This document shows positions 56,843-64,000 of a stretch of 64,000 bases of DNA, one piece after another. The DNA comes from Larix kaempferi (taxonomy: Eukaryota; Streptophyta; Pinopsida; Pinales; Pinaceae), in the NCBI GenBank assembly GCA_027924585.1, contig BSBM01000152.1, positions 833,001 through 897,000 on the forward strand. Reading direction: 5' to 3'. Under the pieces are notes generated by a model. It ran no database searches. It had not been told where the DNA came from and saw only the letters and a list, made by a program, of their open reading frames with translations. How positions within the stretch are numbered: the first letter of the stretch is position 1; each line of letters starts with the position of its first letter. The position numbers were made by a program, and so were the translations under genes.

Positions 56843-57527
56843 TGTTAGAGCATAAAAGAACCCATTTAATACTTAGGATATAATTTATTTCATCTTTTAT
56901 GACTTTCCTAGGTAGTTTCACCATGTATTTGGCCACTAGTTGACTTCCTTGGTCCACCACATGCCAACCTTATCCACTTGAGAACATCTTTGGTCATCCT
57001 ACCTGCTTTTCTGGCTATCCTGAATGGAAATGGCGCACTTCCTGCTTTTGGAGTGCTTTCAACTCTTTTTCCTGCTTTTAGGAGGATAAGACTAAAGCTA
57101 GGTAGTCCAGTGCTTTTGGAAATTGCTAGTTTTTGTGGCCAACACACCTTGCCTCTTTTTCACTCCAAAATGCATCATCTTTTTCCATTTCCAGTCTACT
57201 TCACTTTCCAAAATCTTTTTGGCCAATTCGTGAGGATCTTGAGTGAGTTGGAGAGAGTTGTTTCCACCCCGTGGGGTTTTAGCTAGTTTAGTGAGCTTGC
57301 TTTTGTGACTAATTCGAACGCCTCCATAGCAATTCGAATTTCTGAATTAACTCTATATATTTGTAGCCACTTTATGGTACATGGTTGGCTAATGTACATT
57401 TATGCTAATACACATTATTATTTTGCATAATTCTAAGTTGATTTTGAGTGTTCTTGTCGATTCTAGACTAGCAATTTGTGTGAGAATTGTTTTCAATCTT
57501 ATGATCATCCTGTGATCAAATTTCACA
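56843..57527 (+). repeat. Probable 3' LTR of copia I
   Basis: A purine tract CTCAAGGGAAGG (56831-56842) is followed by TGTTAGAGCATAAAAGAACC. The end is set tentatively at TTTCACA (57527), following a stretch typical of plant LTR ends. The matching 5' LTR is absent, so neither the end nor a TSD could be verified. Confidence 0.5.
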
Positions 57528-58296
57528 TTTTGCTAGCTTGTGCCAAGGAAAAGGAGGTCTACGTTAAATGAGTATGATTGTTCGATTATGAATTTGGGTA
57601 TATTTTATTTCTATTCCCTTTGGTTGGATTGTTTTTTAAAATAACATATATAGAAGTAGAACCATGTTACAGAAGTGGTTTTGAAAGAGCTGAGAAGCTT
57701 GTATTGTTGTTAGAAGGTAACCATGAGTCTAGCAAACCAAAAAGCAAGAGGGATAGCAAAGAATAGTTGCCATGGCATGTAAATTCTTTTGTGGGATTCC
57801 CTCTTTGGGGGGGATTTATTTCTGAGGAACCTAAAATGTTTCTCATTCAACAATCACAACACTACGTCTATCCGTAGATAATTTCATGACTTAAGAAAAA
57901 CATGTATATCTGTATTGGTATCTGGGTGCATCGACATGCAATGCGGCATATAAATTTTTCCAATGCATGCATCGATTGCAAGATCTTAGACCATTTCATT
58001 TAGGATTTGCCTCGTCATGGCCTTAAGGAGAAACTAAAATGGCCCCACCCTCCCAAGACCCTTCTACCCGAAAGCTTCGTAGGTGTCCAAAGTAGGTGAA
58101 GGTATATTTGACAAAAATTGCGGGCAAGGGGAAAACTACTAATACTACCAATTCTCAACCTGCAAAAAACCCAACTCTCGAGCCTCTAACCTCTCAGGTC
58201 TCATTTACAGCCAACCTAGTAGATAATTGGCTTTCGAGGCCTCCAAGATCTCTCTTAGTTCTATGCATATGGATTGTGATAGATAACAAGACTCGT
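57528..58296. other. Unassigned DNA between copia I and gypsy K
   Basis: A 62-codon frame (57578-57766) includes CYRSGFERAEKLVLLLEGNH, and an 86-codon frame begins at 58096. I recognise neither. They may be gag-like relics. Confidence 0.35.
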
Positions 58297-59148
58297 TGTA
58301 ACACCCCTTCTCGGCGCATGGCTAAGAGCCCATGCCAATGTGGGGCACGTCGTTGAACGATGGGTTGTGCACCCACACCAAAGACACCCAAGGCATGGCA
58401 AGTCAGGTGCAACATGTTTTGGAAGCTCAGGCAGAAGGTGCACCAATCATGGATGGGTTGGAGTAAATGAGACGATGGGAAAGTAAGCACATTGACCAGC
58501 ATAAGAGTGGGCACAGGCCCAAGGTTTGCAAACCAATCAAGGAATCATGCATGTGGATGACTTATTGTGTGGGATAGGGTAGCCACAAGGGAGGAACCTT
58601 GGGCTCCTGTGTACCCAACCTGATAGTATAAATTGAAGCATGTAATGTTGGATAGAGGAAGATTCAAACCAAGTGTGAAGCTCCAATGGAAGCACAGTTC
58701 AGTTGGGAAACAATGCAACTCGGGGCTAGCTTGAATTGGTGGCAGAGCGACAGGAGTCGTAGGAGGCGAACCCGTGTTTGTTTCTGGGTAGAACTCAACA
58801 GCAGGAAGAACTCGGCTCTTGGGGTTTCCAAGGAGTCGTTAGTTGGGCGCTTTCTTGTGCTTGTCTGCAGATTCCCTATCTTGTTGTAACTGTAATCTAT
58901 TTATACATATAAAATAAGGTGTTAGGCATGCCCAACTCGGGGTGCCACCTCTACATATATTCTTTGTGTCTCTTTGAAAATATTGGCTAAGAGTTGGATG
59001 TTAAAAGTGTTAGCTGCAAACTGGCTAAGTAAATAACATTGAATAAGATATATGTGTTAAGTGTAAAAGATTTTTCGTAAGTTAGGCATAGTTTGTTGGA
59101 CTCCCTAGCGGGCTATTCTCACCCTCAGAAAGGATCTGAGCTGTGACA
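58297..59148 (+). repeat. 5' LTR of element K
   Basis: 852 bp, TGTAACACCCC to GATCTGAGCTGTGACA. These ends are typical of plant gypsy LTRs. The following CATTGGCTACCGAAAAC is not the usual PBS and is either a different primer site or decayed. The frames inside it are not genes. Confidence 0.7.
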
Positions 59149-59149
59149 C

Positions 59150-60930
59150 ATTGGCTACCGAAAACAATATTAAGTCGAGCCGATATAAGCTCATAACATA
59201 TGGTATGAGAGTGCACCAAAATGGTATACTTTGGTGGATGCAATGCCACAGAAGCATCGAAGGATATGGAGGTTGTCAGTTTCCCAATTTCCTAAGAAGC
59301 CCAAGGAACAACCATTGGATAGGCTCAGCAATTGGATCCGGACGTAGGTCAAGGATGCGCCTTCCCAAAGATCCATCGTAGAGAGGGAAGAAGACTGTAA
59401 GACTCTATTGCCTGAACAGTTGGGTGCACTTCTTGGAGTTGTAGATTTGCCAACACCTGAGACAAAATACGCATTACCAAGCAGATTCGAGACTGGAAAA
59501 CTTGGGAAGTTTGGTTCAGAATTGTTGCAACTTTTTAGTTAGTTTGTGATGCAGTAGACAAGCAGAAGCATTGGAAAGAGGTTCTGGTGGACAGGTTGGG
59601 GTCAATGCCTCACCCGGTGAGTCTCTTGGAACATCTTGGAACCAAGAGAGTCATCTAAGGATGGAACCAATTATGTTTTGTGGATTCGATCGTGAACGAA
59701 AGAAAAGTGAGGGCTCTCATAGACATCAGTACCTCACACAACTTTGTGAGGAAGAAGCTTGCAGATGACATTGGGATAAGTAGTCATCCTTGCGACGCAT
59801 TTGTCAAGGCAGTGAACTCCTCAACTAAGGCTATAAAAGGCTTAGCTTCCAAGGTGCATATAAAAATGGGAAGATGGGAAGGATGTGCAAACTCAACGGT
59901 CACCCTTGATGACTTTGAGATGATTCTTGGGCATGACTTCTTCAAAAGGGCATCTTCTATGCTGTTGCCATTCACAGATAGGTTGGTGATTTTAGATGGG
60001 AAGAAGTCATGCGTGGTGCCCACTACCACAAAGAAGGCAGATGGAGGGGTGCAGTTGATGTCCACACTTAACATGAAAAGGGTTACCATTCAAATTCATA
60101 TTTGTATGTCACAACACTCCTCGACAAGGCAACTGCAGGAGTTACGAGGATGCCTATTCCTCCCGAGCTTGCCAATGTGTTGAATGCAAAGGAGGATAAG
60201 ATGTCGGATAGCTTTCCAAAAGTTCTCTCATTGCGGCATGTCGTTGATCACTGTATTGAGCTTGAGCCAGGATCAAGACCCGTGGTGAAGGCTCATTATC
60301 ACTTGTCAGGATCCAAGTTGGAAGAGTTGAAGTGGTAGTTCGAAGAGCTTACAAACAAAGGCTTCATTAGACCTTGAAGGTCTCCATATGGTACACTCGC
60401 GTTGCTCCAACAGAATAAGGATACACTGGAGTTGAGGTTGTGCTTATATTATAGAGCGCTTAACAAGAAGATGATAAAGAACCAATACCCACTTCCATTG
60501 GTAGCAGATTGCTTTAACAGATTAGATATAGCCAAAGTCTTTTCAAAGTTGGACTTGAGACAGGGTTACTATTAGTTTAGAATTGTGGAAGGGAATGAAC
60601 ACAAGATGACATGCGTGAAGAGGTGCAACAAATTTGAGTTCTTGGTGATGCCATTTGGATTGTGGAATTCCTCCGCAACATTTTTCACTCTTATGTTGAA
60701 GTGTTGAGACCGTTTCCGAATAATCCGGTAGTAGTCTACCTTGATGATATTGTTGTCTTCAGCGAGAGAATGGAAGAACTTAAAGAACACTTGTCGAAAT
60801 TCTTTGAGGTGCTGCAACAAAACCAAGTATACTTGAATAAGTTGAAGTGCATGTTTGGGAAGAAGGTGATCTCATTCTTAGGCGGGCTGAAGGAGATCCC
60901 ATTCTTAGGCCATTGGATCGACCAATGATG
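59150..60930 (+). pseudogene. Gypsy gag-protease-RT remnant of element K
   Basis: Gag is barely readable up to about 59650. The protease follows: IVNERKVRALIDISTSHNFV (from about 59683), where the usual LIDTGATHNF is changed to LIDISTSHNF, so the glycine of the active-site loop is lost. Then ILGHDFFKRA (near 59925) and the RT entry DHCIELEPGSRPVVKAHYHL (near 60250). After stops come LALLQQNKDTLELRLCLYYR, FEFLVMPFGLWNSSATFF (near 60630) and VVVYLDDIVVFSE (60726-60770), which keeps the catalytic aspartates. The reading ends in VYLNKLKCMFGKKVISFLG (near 60890). Several stops and phase changes make it inactive. Confidence 0.8.
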
Positions 60931-61019
60931 TATCTACATGGATCAATGGAAGGTTGAAGCCATAGAGGTTTGGGAGATATGTTGCAGGGGAACGCCATCC
61001 CCCCCCCTCGCCCCTGCTC

Positions 61020-61270
61020 CAGAATCTCGTTTCCAAGCAAAGCGTTCAAGAAGCGCTCTCTGAGATCGTTCCCGTTCGGGAGCGATTTGGTAAAGCGCGC
61101 TCTAGGAAAAAAACATTTCGCTCCCTGGTATGTCTGGAAGTGATGAGGGAGCGGTCGGGAGCGTTTTCTCCTTGAGCGCTCTCTCATTGCTTTGGTGATT
61201 TAAAAATCTCTCCCTTGAATGCCCCCTCGATCGCTCCCATCGCTCCCGCAATCGCTCCAACGTCAGCCAC
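61020..61270. repeat. Sub-terminal CGCTCCC/GGGAGCG motif cluster
   Basis: GAGCG and CGCTC heptamer-like motifs occur many times in both orientations within the first 300 bases of the hAT element (for example 61078-61085, 61145-61165, 61228-61255). This density is unlike the surrounding DNA. Confidence 0.55.
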
Positions 61271-61443
61271 ATAGATTAAGGGAGAGAAAGTCGACTTGTG
61301 AAATTTTGGGGGAGTTTGCTTGGGCTTTAAAGAACCTGCAAACCTCTTTTCACTTCATTGTTTCCATTTGACACAAGTTTGCAAGGGTTTGTGGAGCTTG
61401 GAGTAATTTTGGAGATTTGGTGAGGAGTTTGGAGAGCAAGAAG

Positions 61444-61530
61444 GGAGATTGAAGGGTGCCAATTGCAAGAGCTTGGAGGGGAGATTGAAGGGTGCCAATT
61501 GCAAGAGATTGGAGGGGAGATTGAAAGCTG
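61444..61530. repeat. 36-bp tandem array, about 2.5 copies
   Basis: GGAGATTGAAGGGTGCCAAT units start at 61444, 61480 and 61516. They are part of the transposase leader. Confidence 0.8.
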
Positions 61531-61570
61531 CCATAGGCTTCAACTTCAAACACCATTGGAGAGACAAAAA

Positions 61571-61704
61571 GGTAGGACACTAAACTCTTTCTTGTTTTTT
61601 CTTTTCCACATAAACTTGTATTTTTTTATGGCATGAAATTTTGTATGCTTGTAGGTTTTCTTCTCCTACTCTTTCCCATTCCTTCTCCCTAATTCCATTG
61701 CAGG
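61571..61704 (+). other. Candidate intron in the hAT leader
   Basis: AAAAAG|GTAGGACAC (from 61571) and TCCATTGCAG|GAAAAG (to 61704) are consensus-like donor and acceptor sites, with a T-rich stretch in between. Only a cDNA could confirm it. Confidence 0.35.
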
Positions 61705-61871
61705 AAAAGAGTCATTCTCTAAATATCTACAATGCTACAAGCATGGTGATGGGTATGTCAATGTGGTTTATCCTTTTGGTTCCATTGTTTATCATGATGG
61801 TGTTGATTGGAAACCAGAGTAGAAATGATGAAGAGAATGAAGAAGTGGGTAGTGGCACATATCATGGATAG

Positions 61872-63990
61872 GTGGGAGAGGAAGAGGAGGATGAGGAAAA
61901 TGATAGTGGTGGTGATGGAAAGAAAGCCAAAGACAACCAAACACCCTTGTGGAAATATGTCACAAAACTTGAGGAGGGAGAGGGCGTGGAACCACAATAT
62001 TTACATGCCCCCATTATATTTAAATACCCGTGTGAGAAAGCACTTATGTGGGGTTATGCCATGGGTTGAAAATAAGACTATAGGAGTCAAAACCTGTACA
62101 CAAGTTCCATCAAATGACAAAGCCAAATATAAGAGGGAAGAGGAGGAAGCACAATAGTTATGCAAGAAAACAAGGGTTGAACATGAAACCACAAGCTCAC
62201 ATAGAACATTTAGTGCTCAATCCCCATCCACCCATGATAGTGGATTCTCTCCCTCGCATTTAGGGCATAGAACAATATAAGATTTCCTTGACCAAGGTGG
62301 TAGGGATGATCTGGATGCAAAAGTGTTTCGATTTCTCTATGCATGTGGCATACCATTCAATACTCTTCGCTCACCCTATTGGCATGAAATGGTTGTAGCC
62401 ATCCGAAGTTCCCTTGCAGGATACAGGAGCCCAGGGTATGAAAAAGCTAGAACCATGGGACTTGACAAGGAAAAAACCAAGATCCAAAATGCTTTGGGGC
62501 AATTCACGAATTCTTGGAATGAATATGGGTTATCCATTGTATCTGATGGTTGGACAAATGTAGAGGGAAATCCATTGATAAATATTCTTGGGGTGTCCTC
62601 CAGTGGTGCAATCTTCCTTTCATGCCATGACTACTCGGATCGGTTCAAGAACGACATCAACATTGCAGAAGCCTTAATTAAAACCAATGAATCTATTGGG
62701 CCATACAATATCCAGGTCATTACCGATAATGTTGCTAATTGTAAAGCAGTGGGAGAAATCATTGAGGATAGATAACCCAACATATTTTGGTTTGGGTGTT
62801 TGGTTCACACATTGAACCTTTTAATGCATGAAATTATTAAGATAAAGGAGAATGATTACAAATGGATTGGTTTACTGTACAAGAAAGGAAAACGCATGAT
62901 AAAAATTATTACCAATCATAGTAATGCCCATCACATTTTCCGCAGTCATTCAAGGTTGGATCTTTTGAAGCTTGCAAAGACTAGATTTGCTAGCTATTGC
63001 CTTACCTTCAGGAGCCTTTTGAAGGTAAGGGAGGCATCAATGGCTAGTATGGTATCAAGTGATTCATGGCAGGTTTTGAAAGACAAGGCTACATCTGCAT
63101 CTAAGAGGCGTGATTTTCAAGAGGTGGAGGACATAGTTCTTGATAGTCAGTTTTGGGTGTGTGTCAAGTATGTGTTGCAGTTCACCAATCCCATTTATAA
63201 CATGATTCAGTTTGCAAATACTGATAAGCCAATAATTGGGGAGGTGTATGAGCAAATGGATACAATGGTAGGACAAATAAAAGATATTGTTGAGCCCAAA
63301 GATCCCATCTTGTACGACAATATTCAAAATCATGTGGTCAACAGGTGGGATAAACTCAATGTTCCACTTCATGCCTTAGCCTATGTCCTTACAACAAAAT
63401 ATTATTCTCCATCTTGGTTGGCGAAACCAACACCTGGGGGTGGGGTCAAGAGAAAACCCCACATAGATCCAGAGGTACAGGCTGGGTACATGCAAGCTAT
63501 AGACAAGTTGGTCGTTGATGAATAGGAGAGCGCCATATTTCCTACTGAATTGAGAAAATACCATAGTCAACATGGGGTGTTCGCTAGTTTGCATGCAAAC
63601 AAATATCAAGATAGATTGGTTCCTATCGAGTGGTGGAACATGTATGGCTTCGCCACCACACAGTTGCATAAATTGGCCATCAAAGTGCTTTCACAGGTGG
63701 TTAACAGTTTTTCCATAGAGAGGTGTTGGAGCACCTATAGCTTCATCCACAGCATCAAAAGAAACAACCTTAATGAAAACCAGGCAGAAAGCTTGGTTTT
63801 TCTACACTACAACTTGAGGTTGTTGTCTCATTATTTTGAACATGCCAAAACCGATAGAACATATATCACTTAGGAAAAAAAACCAGAGGAGAAAAATTTG
63901 GAGGATGGAGCCATGGTTTTAGAGTGCTTGGAAGCTCAACTTTTGGGTGATGATGATGGTGACCATGCAGCAGCAGCTACAGAGATTCCA
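61872..63990 (+). pseudogene. hAT transposase remnant (BED finger, DUF659, hAT dimerisation domain)
   Basis: A BED-type start (TPLWKYVTKLEEGEG, near 61945) is followed, after a phase change near 62030-62070, by GVKTCTQVPSNDKAKYKREE. The main frame then runs from about 62281 with FLYACGIPFNTLRSPYW, SDGWTN (near 62548), ITDNVANC (near 62725) and WFGCLVHTLNLLMHE, the DUF659 pattern. The catalytic aspartates in SDGWTN and TDNVANC are present. It continues to HKLAIKVLSQVVNSFSIERC, then STYSFIHSIKRN (63670-63780), the C-terminal hAT dimerisation motif. In-frame stops lie at 62278-62280, 62773-62775, 63523-63525 and 63871-63873, so it cannot give a full enzyme. An acidic tail follows to the window end. 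Confidence 0.85.
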
Positions 63991-64000
63991 TCGCAGCCAC

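Larger units (their letters stand above)
58297..60984 (+). mobile_element. Element K: gypsy element cut by a hAT transposon
   Basis: 5' LTR 58297-59148, then decayed gag, protease and reverse transcriptase. The RT reading stops near 60930 and the hAT element begins at 60985. The rest of K, if present, lies beyond the window. Confidence 0.75.
60985..64000 (+). mobile_element. hAT transposon with decayed transposase, right end outside the window
   Basis: The sequence switches at 60985 from gypsy RT to CAGGGGAACG, a hAT-type terminal repeat start. The candidate TSD octamer on the left is ATATGTTG (60977-60984). The other end is not in the window, so the TSD is untested. A G+C-rich 300-bp sub-terminal region with repeated GGGAGCG/CGCTCCC motifs follows, which in this superfamily can be transposase-binding sites. 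Confidence 0.75.

Noticed and set aside
1-64000. CRISPR arrays, bacterial operons, rRNA and tRNA genes
   Set aside because: No regular short repeats with unique spacers, no clustered prokaryotic genes and no RNA-gene core found. The tRNA-like hits are PBSs of LTR elements.

Overview
The window is nuclear DNA of a plant with a large, retrotransposon-packed genome. The evidence is nested Ty1/copia and Ty3/gypsy LTR elements, hAT DNA transposons, A+T-rich filler, and no recognisable host gene in 64 kb. A gymnosperm is plausible but cannot be shown from this window. Element boundaries below were read by eye from LTR ends (TG...CA), primer-binding sites (PBS), polypurine tracts (PPT) and target-site duplications (TSD). 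Names A to K are labels for this report only.

Left part (1-16265). After a decayed LTR and gag remnant, element A (minus strand, 2967-16260, TSD TTCTC) has two LTRs and a gag-only coding region with a coiled-coil start, a G-patch-like motif and two CCHC zinc knuckles. No pol was found. Its 5' LTR is split by element B (8356-15580, TSD CATTT). B is a large palindrome whose two arms are each an LTR, a PBS and about 1.1 kb of leader, facing each other around a 45-bp spacer. The intact LTR copy of A (2967-3904) shows the empty insertion site. B's left arm was then hit by a copia element C (minus, 8600-12182), which later lost its 5' half together with about 0.4 kb of the arm.

Middle part (16266-33725). 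This is A+T-rich DNA holding a non-autonomous hAT element (TSD CTTGTAAT), a gypsy fragment E (minus) inserted in a copia element D (minus), further LTR-like pieces, and a second decayed gag with the same G-patch plus zinc-knuckle order as A.

Right part (33726-64000). Element H (33731-39051, TSD GTTCG) is a complete copia element with one uninterrupted 1312-residue polyprotein. Its two 318-bp LTRs differ at only two positions by eye, so it is recent. Further on, a 5'-truncated copia (I) is split by a gypsy chromovirus (G, 43111-56589, TSD AAATC) with LTRs of about 4.3 kb. The copia reading resumes exactly after G. Another gypsy element (K, from 58297) is cut at 60985 by a hAT element that carries a decayed transposase and runs off the window.

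Only H looks able to make its own proteins. Everything else is decayed or non-autonomous. The most unusual object is B, an integrated inverted dimer of an LTR-retrotransposon 5' end.
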